A stretch of DNA of 64,000 bases from NCBI GenBank assembly GCA_033964015.1, contig CM066923.1:21749739-21813738 (forward strand), in the 5' to 3' direction. Positions 53,840 to 63,856 of the stretch are shown piece by piece. The notes under the pieces are model-generated. The model searched no databases. It saw nothing but the letters and a program-made list of their open reading frames with translations, and was not told where the DNA came from. This stretch comes from Scolanthus callimorphus. Taxonomy: Eukaryota; Cnidaria; Anthozoa; Actiniaria; Edwardsiidae. Numbering within the stretch: the stretch's first letter is position 1; every line of letters starts with the position of its first letter. The position numbers were made by a program, and so were the translations under genes.

Positions 53840-54536
53840 TCAGGTAATTTTAATACTCGGTTCCCACTGATAGGACAGTTCTAGATTCTCCTCTCCACTA
53901 TTGTAAGCAGCATTCAACAAGAATGCCCTGATACTCGGGCGACTTTGGAACGTATACCCTCTAGCAGCTTCCTGGTAGGTCTCGAACGTTTCACGATTGC
54001 TCTCCGCTACTTCCTCGTGAACTTGTCGATAACTTTCCGGTACCCCATCGGGAACTGAACCTCGAGTTGAATTGATGTTGTTGTTGGGCGCATTGTCATC
54101 GCTAGACATGACAGTAACGATGCGGCCGCTAAGGTTGCTGGGATTGGTAATATCGCAAGGTGTGATGGGAATGGTACACTCACAAGGCATGCTGGTCTCG
54201 CAGTTAGCGCCTTGATTTTTAGGATTGTTTTCGTCGCAAAGGTTTTTGAAAGATTTGTTGCTGCCATGGCAACTGTCACTGTGCCCACCATCTACCCTAG
54301 CCTCAGAAGTTGCTGTATTTGGTGCAGGTGAAACCTGAACGGTATTCTTGTTAGGAGAATCTATCTGTTCATCAATGGACGAGATGAAGCAGTCATCCGT
54401 GTACGCCATTTGCGCCAGTATGTCTCCAAGGAAGTGGACAGATTTAGTGCCCGGTACTGCGCAGGCGCGGCGGTGGCGGTAGAATATAGCGATATCGTCA
54501 ACTGATGACGTCACGACCAGGAGATGATGTAAAACG
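53840..54536 (-). CDS. RasGEF-domain protein, last exon
   Basis: 231 residues and the stop. It completes the Cdc25/RasGEF fold: FYRHRRACAVPGTKSVHFLGDI corresponds to the YRxxL...PCxPFLGxxL segment, then comes an insert of about 140 Asn/Ser/Pro/Thr-rich residues, then YTFQSRPSIRAFLLNAAYNS and NLELSYQWEPSIK, matching the domain's C-terminal PYxxxxxPxIxxFL and LSxxxEP. The acceptor is TTTCCAG; one base completes Gly. A minus-strand AATAAA is at about 53732. Confidence 0.85.
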
Positions 54537-57351
54537 CTGGAAATGAAAAAAAAAACTTGTTGTGATTGAGGGTTCTGTATTTTGAGGATCGTGAGGTAAT
54601 GATGGCGATGAGGACAGTGGTGAGAGTGGTGATAATATAGTAGACGGAACACATAGAAGCGCCAGTGGAATAAATGGAGGACAATGGTATGACTAGTTTT
54701 ACGGGAAAACTAGGTGGAGGACAGTTTTCACCTGATGCGTATGTTACTCGAAAAAGAAATTGCTGGCAAAAAAAAATCTCGGACGTTAAATTTTTTGACA
54801 TTTTTCTGCCATTTCGTCCAATTTCGGACACTGCGCAACCATGTTCTATTCACCGATCACTTTGATGTTAAAATTTTGGATGGTTTAAATTTCGCACGCT
54901 TAAAAAATTCGGACGGCTATATTTTCCGTCACTAGTTTTCTCCGAAATGGAACTCGTGCGAAGGTCTTTGCTATTAATGTAAGCAGTATCTATTCATCCT
55001 ATTGCGAGAACACGTCAAGATAGATATGTGCTGATGTACTTATCAAATGATGATATGTACCCCCTGTATTTGTAGGGCAGTTTTCTCCAGGTCTTCCTTA
55101 GTCGCTCTATGCTGTAGTATCGGAAGCCCGCGAGTAAGGCTTTTGTTCCGCTGAAGTTGTTGTATTCCGCGCATTTCTCAGCCATCTGATAAAGAAGACA
55201 AAAATGAGCGTTTTTCAGACATCGATCTTTTGTCGCGTCGAATCTGTTTACAGACGTCAGTGAAACATCAGTGAAATACCAATTTATTTTAAGAAAATCT
55301 GAAAACTAGAAAGCTATGTGTTTTATGTTCACTGCGAAGAGCGAGAGATACCTTGGTACGTATTTCACTGATTTTTATGTAATAAATAGAGGATTTTACA
55401 TGGCCGCGCGGAGATAACATTCGTATCTCTAAGCAGTCATGTATTGTTCTGTTCATTATATACACATTAATGAAATACCAAATTCTAATTTTATTTTATT
55501 TTACCACCGTATGCATTGCTACGCGACCTCAAAATTCACTGTTGGGCGATTGGCGATTTTACGCAAGAAAATTGTGGTCAATTTTCTTTGAACCAGAAAG
55601 TTAAACATCCGAGTCAAAGAAGCCAAAGGATAGCTTAAAACCATTTTGGTTGATTTTGCAATCAATTCGGCCCGCTGAAGTGGTCGAATCCAGCGTTTTG
55701 GTTTGATTGACGGCTAAAAATCGCCAATCGCCTATCGCAACATTAAATTTTGAGGTCGCGTAGCAATGTATACGGTGGTAAGCGCAAAAAAAAAAAAACG
55801 AGTATTGAGCACAAGGCAAGTGATATTTTCACATGTGAAATAACATGCGATCACCCGGTATTTCAGTGGTGTTTATGTAATAAATATCGTTGTTATATAG
55901 CGAGTGCTCACTCCAACCGAGCGCGCGCTCTTATTGGCTAAATCAAGGTCACCTTGTGAAGTACAAATCAAATATTCCCCGATCAGTCAATTTTTCGAAA
56001 AATTATTGACTGGTCGGGGAATATTGCTTTCGCGCGTCGCGTTTGAGAGCGGGAAAAAAGAGAAAGTTTATTGTAAACACGCGAGTCCTTTGACTCGAGA
56101 CCTTTGCTAATTTTGATACGTTTTTGCTAATGCAAGAAAATTGTGTTGTTTATGAGTGTTTTCCCTTTACATGATGCAGTCGCGCGCTTGAAATACGTTG
56201 TTTTGAGTTAATAATTGCAGTATATTTTCTGCTATATACCAAAACACTTAATGACTACTCCCTCGGGAAACACCAGTTTTGTTTCCCTCGAATCTCGATG
56301 TTTCCCGAAAAAAACTAATGTTTCCCTCGGGAGCAGTCATTAAGTGTATATTATTTGCGGTGTAAACAGAATAAAACATGAACGCTTGGCTCACTCGTGA
56401 GATATCAAAATTTGATCACATGGATAAGATGGATAAGACAGATCTTCTGAATTAGATTCGACTTGTTACCTTGATAATTTTACTGATGATGTAGGCGCGA
56501 TCGTAAGATTTCTCCTTGGATAGGATTTCCGCCGCTACGATCAAGGAGATACTGTTGAAGAATTCGATCATCTGCACAACATGAGGTGAAATCTGAAACT
56601 GAAAACCACAAAATTGGAAATACTAAGGAATACTGTGTGGATGATATATTATAACAGTAAAGTTGATATTCGCGGGCGTAAATACGTCTTGGGCCTCTTT
56701 TTTTTAGCCCCAGCGCATTGTTATAACTTTGGAGTGCAGTGAGCACAAAAACAATAACGTATTGCGACCATCATCAACGCCGATTGACTCGCTCTAATAT
56801 ATTAGAGCCCGCCAAAATGTTCATTAGAGAAGCAACCACGAGATCGAGACTACAGCAAGCAAAGCAAGATACCGGATGTGCTTCATTCCTTACTCTTTGC
56901 CGGGTTCTCCACACACCGCCCTCGATCTCGTCAAAGTCGACAGAACAAAGCATCTCACTGTCAATCAAAGTCAGTTCTTGCGCAAGCGCAGTGGGATCAA
57001 TATCCGTCAGATTAACAGGCACGTTATCCTGCCCCGCGCAAATAATGACTGGGATCACTTTGTTATTGTTTGACCTCAATTTCCTACACATCCGGCGAAA
57101 CAATGTCGGCTTTGGACGCCTGAAGTGGAAGCAATCACTCTTCGTGGGCTGTACTGTCTTTAGCTCCGTTTTTTGTTGTTGACTGACTTCGTTCTTGACG
57201 CTCCACATGGTTTGCCCGGTTTGTCTCACTTCGCTGCCCTGGTCGCTTTTAAGAGCGTTATTTGTTTCTGCTTTGTTCGTGTAAGAAGGCGTCGAAGCCC
57301 TATCGCTTATTCCTGGGGTTCTGCCTTCTTGACCATGGTCCCTTTGCTGGA
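53840..57351 (-). CDS. RasGEF (Cdc25-like) guanine nucleotide exchange factor, 3' four exons
   Basis: Such proteins load Ras-family GTPases with GTP at membranes. The four exons traced are 57351(approx.)-56894, 56592-56470, 55185-55061 and 54536-53840; all junction phases agree. Domain order: a Gln/Lys-rich N-terminal stretch; DIDPTALAQELTLIDSEML (the LLxxDPxxLAxQLTLID motif); VVQMIEFFNSISLIVAAEIL; CAEYNNFSGTKALLAGF and RLRKTWRKLPYKYRG (NNFxxxxAIxxGL..xxRLKKTW); then the last exon. The usual PCVPFLG..LTFI is changed to KSVHFLGDILAQM, so the domain is divergent. No RasGEF_N, PH, DH or cNMP domain is visible; upstream exons may lie beyond 57351. Antisense to, and 0.7 kb after, the last dynein exon. 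Subfamily not assigned. Confidence 0.85.
55061..55185 (-). CDS. RasGEF exon with NNF...KTW motif
   Basis: MAEKCAEYNNFSGTKALLAG, then FRYYSIERLRKTWRKLPYKY. Acceptor TTTATCAG; ends two bases into Gly with donor GTACAT. The strongest single family match of the gene. Confidence 0.92.
55383..55890. mobile_element. Element AAATAGAGGAT..TTACATGG, copy 2, with a nested palindrome
   Basis: Same ends and order of words as 38471-38815; interrupted by the palindrome at 55501-55782. It lies in a RasGEF intron. Confidence 0.8.
55501..55782. repeat. Nested palindrome with TTACCACCGTATGCATTGCT ends
   Basis: Left TTACCACCGTATGCATTGCT, ACGCGACCTCAAAATT and GGCGATTGGCGATTTT are mirrored at the right end (AATCGCCAATCGCC, GAGGTCGCGTAGCAATGTAT, ACGGTGGTAA). 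Confidence 0.9.
55960..56030. repeat. Hairpin AATATTCCCCGA..TCGGGGAATATT
   Basis: AATATTCCCCGATCAGTCAA and TTGACTGGTCGGGGAATATT are inverted with a short spacer. Confidence 0.8.
56235..56352. repeat. Foldback around ACACTTAATGACT
   Basis: ACACTTAATGACTACTCCCT and GGGAGCAGTCATTAAGTGT are mirrored; GTTTCCCTCG repeats inside. Confidence 0.85.
56470..56592 (-). CDS. RasGEF exon ISPHVVQMIEFFN
   Basis: 41 codons, phase 0 at both ends, acceptor GTTTCAG, donor AAG|GTAACA. FNSISLIVAAEILSKEK matches the domain helix FNxxSxWVxTEIL. Confidence 0.9.
56894..57351 (-). CDS. RasGEF exon with LTLID motif (5' limit approximate)
   Basis: It ends RTRQR with donor GTAAGG. The frame is open upstream past 57229 to an acceptor-like GGGTTTTCCAG at about 57352, giving residues such as SDRASTPSYTNKAE. 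The basic stretch FHFRRPKPTLFRRMCRKLR precedes the RasGEF core. An internal ATG start cannot be excluded. Confidence 0.7.
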
Positions 57352-57399
57352 AAACCCAATCACATTGAAAATAACTTTGTTATAGTTCTTTTCGTCTTA

Positions 57400-57837
57400 G
57401 ACCCCGTCCACACTACACCGTTTTTAAACGAAAACGGATACTTTTGCTCCGTTTTCAAAAAGATTTGCGTCGACATATATCGTTTTCGTATCTCTTTCGC
57501 CCGTCCACACTACAACGCGTATTCGTACGAAAACGCTCTTATGCATTCAGTGGGCATGCTGAAACAAGCTCAACGCATGCGCATTTCGATCTGTTGGCCC
57601 GCGAAATTGGTCGGGTTTGCTGTGGTGACGTCATCGTTTTCAGATAGCATCGGTTTCACCCGTCCACACTTAGAAAACAACATTTTCACACAGCTCCGTG
57701 TTCAAATCGCTCCACTCTGTTTTCGGATTTATCCGTTTTCGGTGATCAGAGTTTTCAGAGTTGTAGTGTGGACGATAGCCGTGAGCAAAAAGTATCCGTT
57801 TTCGTTTGGTTTCGTTTGAGTAGTGTGGACGGGGTCT
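57400..57837. mobile_element. MITE with GACCCCGTCCACACTAC termini
   Basis: Left GACCCCGTCCACACTAC and right GTAGTGTGGACGGGGTC are inverted. CCGTCCACACTACAACG and ACCCGTCCACACTTAG repeat inside, together with AAACGAAAACGGATA/ATCCGTTTTCG. It begins 48 bp upstream of the RasGEF exon boundary. Confidence 0.85.
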
Positions 57838-57937
57838 TATTTTCTTTCTTTGGTCGTGTTTTTAGTCTCTGATAGAAATTTTCTCTTCGTGTACATCGAA
57901 TCTTACACCTTTTAAGTTGTTGATTCGCACTGCGCTT

Positions 57938-58810
57938 TTTTTTAAACGTTGCTTTGGGTTTGTTATTTTGTGTTTTTCTGTTCCATCAGTCAAACCATCC
58001 AAGCCTATCAGGTCGCGACGAAAACCCAGTCGACTGCACTAGGCGAAACAGGGCAAAAGGACCTGATTGGCTTAGATGGTTTGACTGTCGCGACGAAAAC
58101 CCAGTCGATTGCACTAGGCGAAACAGGGTAAAAGGACCTGATTGGCTTAGATGGTTTGACTGTCGCGACGAAAACCCAGTCGACTGCACTAGGCGAAACA
58201 GGGCAAAAGGACCTGATTGGCTTAGATGGTTTGACTGTCGCGACGAAAACCCAGTCGACTGCACTAGGCGAAACAGGGCAAAAGGACCTGATTGGCTTAG
58301 ATGGTTTGACTGTCGCGACGAAAACCCAGTCGATTGCACTAGGCGAAACAGGGCAAAAGGACCTGATTGGCTTAGATGGTTTGACTGTCGCGACGAAAAC
58401 CCAGTCGACTGCACTAGGCGAAACAGGGCAAAAGGACCTGATTGGCTTAGATGGTTTGACTGTCGCGACGAAAACCCAGTCGACTGCACTAGGCGAAACA
58501 GGGCAAAAGGACCTGATTGGCTTAGATGGTTTGACTGTCGCGACGAAAACCCAGTCGACTGCACTAGGCGAAACAGGGCAAAAGGACCTCATTGGCTTAG
58601 ATGGTTTGACTGTCGCGACGAAAACCCAGTCGACTGCACTAGGCGAAACAGGGCAAAAGGACCTCATTGGCTTAGATGGTTTGACTGTCGCGACGAAAAT
58701 CCCATCGACTGCACTAGGCGAAACAGGGCAAAAGGACCTCATTGGCTTAGATGGTTTGACTCGCGGAACAGAAAAACACAAAATCAAATCACGTTTTGAA
58801 AACCCACAAT
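57938..58810. mobile_element. MITE whose core is amplified into 75-bp tandem repeats
   Basis: Outer arms: ATTTTGTGTTTTTCTGTTCC with GTCAAACCATCCAAGCC on the left, and GGCTTAGATGGTTTGACTCG with GGAACAGAAAAACACAAAAT on the right, are mirrored. Between them (58008-58760) lie about ten 75-bp units. Relatives with a single core occur at 26043, 44445 and 53399. Confidence 0.9.
58008..58760. repeat. 75-bp tandem repeat, about 10 copies
   Basis: The unit includes GTCGCGACGAAAACCCAGTC, GCACTAGGCGAAACAGGG and AAAGGACCTGATTGGCTTAG. Copies are nearly identical; rare variants are GTCGATT, ACCTCATTGG (last three) and AAATCCCATCG. As 75 is divisible by 3, four long frames on both strands result; they are not considered genes. 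Confidence 0.97.
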
Positions 58811-58847
58811 GTGAAAGTACGGATTTGGTTAAAAACGGGAAGAAATA

Positions 58848-59083
58848 GAGTAGATTTCAGATGACCGTTTGTGAAAATAAACGCAATTGTGTAATCACTA
58901 GCCAAACAAGAGTAATTACAACTTACTGTTGAATGGTTTCCAGCCCAGCCAATCAGGAGCCAAACCAATTCAGGATTACCTAGTAGTGGCGCAATTGCTC
59001 TCGAATTTGATTGGTTGATAGAAATAAGCAGCCAGTGAGAAAGCAAACCAAGTTTAATCATGACAGTCATCTGAAATCTGCTC
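58848..59083. mobile_element. TA-MITE family, 236-bp member
   Basis: Left GAGTAGATTTCAGATGACCG and right GACAGTCATCTGAAATCTGC TC, flanked by TA. Same family as 52318-52597 and the array inserts. Confidence 0.9.
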
Positions 59084-59530
59084 TATACTGTATGTGTAAC
59101 TGCCTAACGTTCGTTCCCTACTCTTTTGTACTTGTTAAATTATGTATCCTTTTCAAAGTTTTAGCACTTCAATCCTATTCCCTGGGAGATCAACAAGCGT
59201 ATAAGTATAAAAACCTAAAGTACGATTTGATGCAGATTTTTCATAGGACACCAAAAGAGATAACCTACCTTTATAATTCCTGAGCAATGGCTGGACATCC
59301 TGCTGCTAGAGGCCGAGAATAGGAAAGATCTACTGGAAATTATACTTTCTTTCTCTTTTCTCTAATGAACCGTAAATCGACGAACTCTTTTTTTTCTCAG
59401 TTGTCGGTTTTGTTTTTTGGCTTTGTGACGTGTCATGCACGGGACGTGACGTGTCACGCACGTAGCAAAGCTTTCGAATTTCGAAACCGAAGTGCGCACG
59501 CGCGCGCCATCAATCGCGCTCTGGAGCTTT
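59084..59530. other. No gene recognised
   Basis: A stretch at about 59282-59345 reads PEQWLDILLLEAENRK on the plus strand between stops; it lacks a convincing acceptor and is noted only as a possible exon relic. Confidence 0.3.
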
Positions 59531-59560
59531 CTCGTCCCCAGAGCCTTCGTTTTTTTGGTC

Positions 59561-60452
59561 AGCGGAAGGTGACGAGACAAAGGCTCTTGAAGAATCCATA
59601 TTTGACTGACCACGATTCTAGGACTTCCGGTGTAACGAACTCACCTATCTTGTGACAAAAACCTGCGGCAAATGCAGGTGCTTGGATTGTTTGTTCTTGT
59701 GGCGGGGTTTTCTTTTAATTTCAGTTGAATTTTGACCGATAAAACGGCGAATTCGTTTGGCGTAAAATCTACTGCGCATGCTCGAAATTGGATTCCTCCT
59801 GAGCCTTTGTCCTGTCGCCTTCCGCTGGCCAGATGACCGAAGGCTCTTGCAACGAAATTACCTCTCGTGCTCTTTCATTTTGCGAAGTTTTTTTTTGCAA
59901 ATAATCTAAGTTAAAGTAATAATAATAATAATAATCTTTATTTAGACACGATGAATAAATTAAAGCGGTGCCGCTTGTGGGGTCGTGTATAAAATAAAAA
60001 TATAGGCTCGCAACGTTCTCGTGACAAAAAATGTTTTCAAATTATCAATGAGACGCTATATTGTCACGATCCATTGGTGCGTATACGCTAGAATTAGATT
60101 ATCTCTATCATACGTTTACCCAAATGGAGCCTTGTACTGCTGCTGGGTTGTTAGGTTTAAGTTTAACTTTAGTATTCAGTCACTAAAATTAGAGCATCCT
60201 ATCGATAATTTTGTCAAATTGTTTTGAGCTTGCGAGATTTGGCGGTTTCGACTGTTAAGTTGAGCGAAAATAACGCCGGACATTTAGGTTAACAGACCAT
60301 GGATATGCATCCCAGCTATAATGAAACACTAATTTATAAGTTACGCATATTGAAAAGTTATACCAGGCAGTGCAACAAACGAACAGGAAACTTTGGCGTC
60401 TGTACCTTTCGGGATCACAACATGGTTTACACACCAGCGTTCTATCTCGCTT
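59561..60452 (+). repeat. Long direct repeat, left copy (892 bp)
   Basis: Nearly identical to 62959-63856, in the same orientation. It starts AGCGGAAGGTGACGAGACAA and ends TTCTATCTCGCTT. Inside, AAGGTGACGAGACAAAGGCT is mirrored by AGCCTTTGTCCTGTCGCCTT about 240 bp later, so it includes a MITE. Contains an (ATA)n run (about 59917-59934) that is shorter in the right copy. Confidence 0.95.
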
Positions 60453-60735
60453 TCGAATTTTGCGCATGCGTTATTCGAGTTCGGGTTTCGATGATTGAGT
60501 GATCTCTAGGTACGCGAAAGAATCAGCCCAGGGAAACAGAATATTATTTTATCGCGGGGGGCTTGAGAACTCACTGAGCGGAAAGAAAAACAGGAAGTAT
60601 TGGCGTGGGAGCTGTGCATAATTTCAGAGCAGAAAAGCGTGTTTGTGAATATGTTTTGCTTGAAATGGTTTTGAAAACACTAACAGCGATGGATCTGGAT
60701 CCAAGATGGATGCAATGTCCCAATAAAATCGAATA

Positions 60736-60912
60736 CAAATAGAGAGAAAGGACAAAACAGACAAGATTTGTGCCGACGTTTCGGACTCTTTACTTTCAGT
60801 CCTTTATCAGGGCGGTTACCGCATTTCAGGGGTTACCGCCCTGACGAAGGACTGAAAAAGAGTCCGAAACGTCGGCACAAATCTTGTCTGTTTTGTCCTT
60901 TCTCTCTATTTG
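60736..60912. repeat. Palindrome with ~88-bp arms carrying a hammerhead-ribozyme-like core
   Basis: Arms start CAAATAGAGAGAAAGGAC and mirror at the right. The right arm on the plus strand reads CTGACGA, then GGACT..AGTCC (5-bp stem), then GAAAC; this is the hammerhead core order CUGANGA-stem II-GAAA. The left arm on the minus strand reads CTGATAA at the same place, a change expected to disable it. Stem III is unclear. Such motifs are known at Penelope-like retroelement ends. Confidence 0.6.
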
Positions 60913-61374
60913 TGAATATATTTTATAACTCTTGTCATGTTTTCTCCCATCATCTGGACCCTTAACATGCATTTCTATACAGTCTGCCACGAGGACGTTT
61001 ATTATAGCCACAGCAACCCTGATTTGTCGGTGTAAATGTACAATATCAGTCTTAATCAATAAAGAGCATTTTTATTATTAGAATTGTGATACAAACTCAT
61101 CTAAGCATGGAAACTGACGAGGAAGTGTTAAGCGTATAGTACAAGATCTCAATAATTATAAAGTAAGAACACAATCGCTATCGAACAAGCTACCCTAGAA
61201 TCTTAATCTGAATAACCTTAGGAAGGAACTTGTGAATCTAGTCTTGCGAAGTTACCATCTCAACCAGGTTCACACTGTATTATTGTTCAGGAAAAGATAC
61301 TGCTTTACGAGCAATATCGCTCTGGTCCGCAACTGGTTCTGACGAGTGCTTTTGACAACGCTTTTTAGCAAGAC

Positions 61375-62940
61375 ATGGCCTGTATCGAGGAGATCGTGAT
61401 TGTAATCTTGTATCTAATAGAGAAGTGCACTGGTCTTGCAATCGAGAGCCGCGGTGATTCGAGCTTGCAAAGCCCAGGGGAGGAAGATGGTCTTTTGCAA
61501 AGTACTGTGCATGGCAGTCAGGTCTTTCACGAGTTCACATCATTTGACGTTGGTGATTCCGTTTATCAAGAGTTTCATCCTCCTCATGGTTGCGAAGATC
61601 AGCCACGAGCTTGGAAACAAAGCAGGCCTTCTTTTATGAGCTCGTTTTGGCGTTGTTTCCGTAGCGTTTTCCTGATCCAAACTATGGCTGGTGGAGCCGT
61701 AGGCCTGTGGGTGACATTCTTGTTTTTCTTCGCCTTCAACACCACTGAATTATGTTACGATTTTATAAAAGAACATTCTTGGGACGAGGTGCCCGTTCGC
61801 ATTCAGAGAATCCACGTGGCGTTTCAATCCATGGAGGGGTTTATCATCCAACAATGGGACTTTCTAATTTTTGCATGCACTTTTCCTTGGTCCTTGATCA
61901 AAGATACCAACTTACTGGTGCTGAACGTTCTTGCAGGTTTTGCAGACACTATCTACAGACTGTCTTTTCAAGTGTTTGATATTTATAGCGTATCATGGTT
62001 CTCGTACCCTCTGAATACCTTGTTCATTCTAATGATTCTCGTCAACGGATACCGATTAAGTCGATATTTCAGTCCAGACTCACGAATCAGAGCCATAAAG
62101 CTTTCTTTTATTATAAATGCTCAGTTCATTTTTGGTTCCCCAATCACCGTACTTGTGGTCTATTATCTGTTACCATGGTACGCTTTGCAAGAATCTTCTT
62201 TAGCGAGAGCATTGGTTGCCGTATTCTCTCCGCTTATTATGGTCGTGCCTAAAGCCATTACAAGACTCGGTGCGCAAAGCCTGACGGGTATTCTACATCC
62301 GGGTCATGCTCATGTCCTTATAGCTTCACTATACGGGGGGTCCGCAATTGTCTTCAGGGTCATGCAAGGAGAAGTGTCAAATCGATACTTGTTCTTGGGT
62401 CTCGGCGTGGCGCATGCGATTATCGATCTGTTCGAGCGCACGACGATTATAATGAGGGACGAACTATGGGAATATTTTTATCGCCTTATTCGGAGAGTCG
62501 GCCGCCGCCGACAAAGATATCGGACGCCGAGAAGCCGCCGATTCATTGCCGACGTCAGCGTTCACATTATCTTTATAGAAGCCACGAGTCTAGTTGGTGC
62601 GTTGGGCTTCATTTACATATTTCGCTTTTTGAATGACAAAACCTCGCCTAATAACCACACGGAGTATCTCTACGAGTTCTTGCTGCGGGCGGCAATGGGG
62701 CTGGCCATTGACTTGTGTTTTGGGACACTTTCCTTCGTCATTCAAACACGTGTGATGAATATAGCAGTGTGTCGAGTGTGGGAGATGAAGTGGCGGTATC
62801 ACACGCTGGCTAACATGATCACAGCCACTATTGGAGCGCTGTATTTCAGCCCTTACCTCTATGATGTGGTCAGACGGAACAGCGAGGACGCAGTACCACA
62901 AGGTCACTGGAACTGCACCAGTACCTTGTTCTTTCATTGA
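61375..62940 (+). CDS. Unrecognised multi-pass membrane protein, single exon
   Basis: 521 residues; I do not recognise the family. ATG at 61375 follows a CTTTTTAG that may be an acceptor of a leader intron. Hydrophobic segments, roughly: 4-20, 97-121, 161-189, 211-226, 241-270, 277-293, 311-329, 337-354, 393-418, 434-457 and 478-497, so about ten helices. Between 360 and 391 there is a very basic cytosolic-type loop (RRVGRRRQRYRTPRSRR). N-glycosylation sites occur at N122-T-T, N427-H-T and N513-C-T. Residues 24-90 form a polar, acidic N-terminal region without charge pattern I can name. Codon use looks like a real gene and the frame is uninterrupted. It is enclosed by ~0.9-kb direct repeats, the right one beginning 19 bp after the stop, so that repeat may supply its 3' end. 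Confidence 0.8.
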   Translation: MACIEEIVIVILYLIEKCTGLAIESRGDSSLQSPGEEDGLLQSTVHGSQVFHEFTSFDVGDSVYQEFHPPHGCEDQPRAWKQSRPSFMSSFWRCFRSVFLIQTMAGGAVGLWVTFLFFFAFNTTELCYDFIKEHSWDEVPVRIQRIHVAFQSMEGFIIQQWDFLIFACTFPWSLIKDTNLLVLNVLAGFADTIYRLSFQVFDIYSVSWFSYPLNTLFILMILVNGYRLSRYFSPDSRIRAIKLSFIINAQFIFGSPITVLVVYYLLPWYALQESSLARALVAVFSPLIMVVPKAITRLGAQSLTGILHPGHAHVLIASLYGGSAIVFRVMQGEVSNRYLFLGLGVAHAIIDLFERTTIIMRDELWEYFYRLIRRVGRRRQRYRTPRSRRFIADVSVHIIFIEATSLVGALGFIYIFRFLNDKTSPNNHTEYLYEFLLRAAMGLAIDLCFGTLSFVIQTRVMNIAVCRVWEMKWRYHTLANMITATIGALYFSPYLYDVVRRNSEDAVPQGHWNCTSTLFFH

Positions 62941-62958
62941 GAAGCCACCTCCACCTCC

Positions 62959-63856
62959 AGCGGAAGGTGACGAGACAAAGGCTCTTGAAGAATCCATATT
63001 AGACTGACCACGATTCTAGGACTTCCGGTGTAACGAACTCACCTATCTTGTGAAAAAAAAAAACCCAGCGGCAAATGCAGGTGCTTGGATTGTTTGTTCT
63101 TGTGGCGGGGTTTTCTTTTAATTTCAGTTGAATTTTGACCGATAAAACGGCGAATTCGTTTGGCGTAAAATCTACTGCGCATGCTCGAAATTGGATTCTT
63201 CCTGAGCCTTTGTCCTGTCGCCTTCCGATGGCCAGATGACCGAAGGCTCTTGCAACGAAATTACCTCTCGTGCTCTTTCATTTTGCGAAGTTTTTTTTTG
63301 CAAATAATATAAGTTAAAGTAATAATAATAATCTTTATTTAGACACGATGAATAAATTATAGCGGTGCCGCTTGTGGGGTCGTGTATAAAATAAAAATAT
63401 AGGCTCGCAACGTTCTCGTGACAAAAAATGTTTTCAAATTATCAATGAGACGCTATATTGTCACGATCCATTGGTGCGTATACGCTAGAATTAGATTATC
63501 TCTATCATACGTTTACCCAAATGGAGCCGTGTACTGCTGCAAAGTTGTTAGGTTTAAGTTTAACTTTAGTATTCAGTCACTAAAATTAGAGCATTCTATC
63601 GATAATTTTGTCAAATTGTTTTGAGCTTGCGAGATATGGCGGTTTCGACTGTTGAGCGAAAATAACGCCGGACATTTAGGTTAACAGACCATAGATATGC
63701 ATCCCAGCTATAATGAAACACTAATTTATAAGTTACGCATATTGAAATGCTATACTATAAGTTATACCAGGCAGTGCAACAAACGAACAGGAAACATCGG
63801 CGTCTGTACCTTTCGGGATCACAACATGGTTTACACACCAGCGTTCTATCTCGCTT
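62959..63856 (+). repeat. Long direct repeat, right copy (898 bp)
   Basis: The same sequence as 59561-60452 with scattered substitutions, an A11 run instead of ACAAAAAC (about 63053) and a 13-bp insertion near 63750. It includes AATAAA at about 63349, usable as poly(A) signal for the 61375 gene. Confidence 0.95.

Noticed and set aside
57954..58848. Long frames of 192-281 codons on both strands with 25-residue repeats
   Set aside because: The repeat unit is 75 bp, divisible by 3, so several frames stay open automatically. No start context, splice signals or composition suggesting a protein.
59282..59357. Short plus-strand peptide PEQWLDILLLEAENRK as a dynein or RasGEF exon
   Set aside because: No good acceptor or donor and no match to the expected dynein linker; on the minus strand it gives nothing sensible.
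59561..63856. LTR retrotransposon (direct repeats around a coding region)
   Set aside because: No TG..CA termini, primer-binding site, gag, protease, reverse transcriptase or integrase; the enclosed protein is a multi-pass membrane protein.
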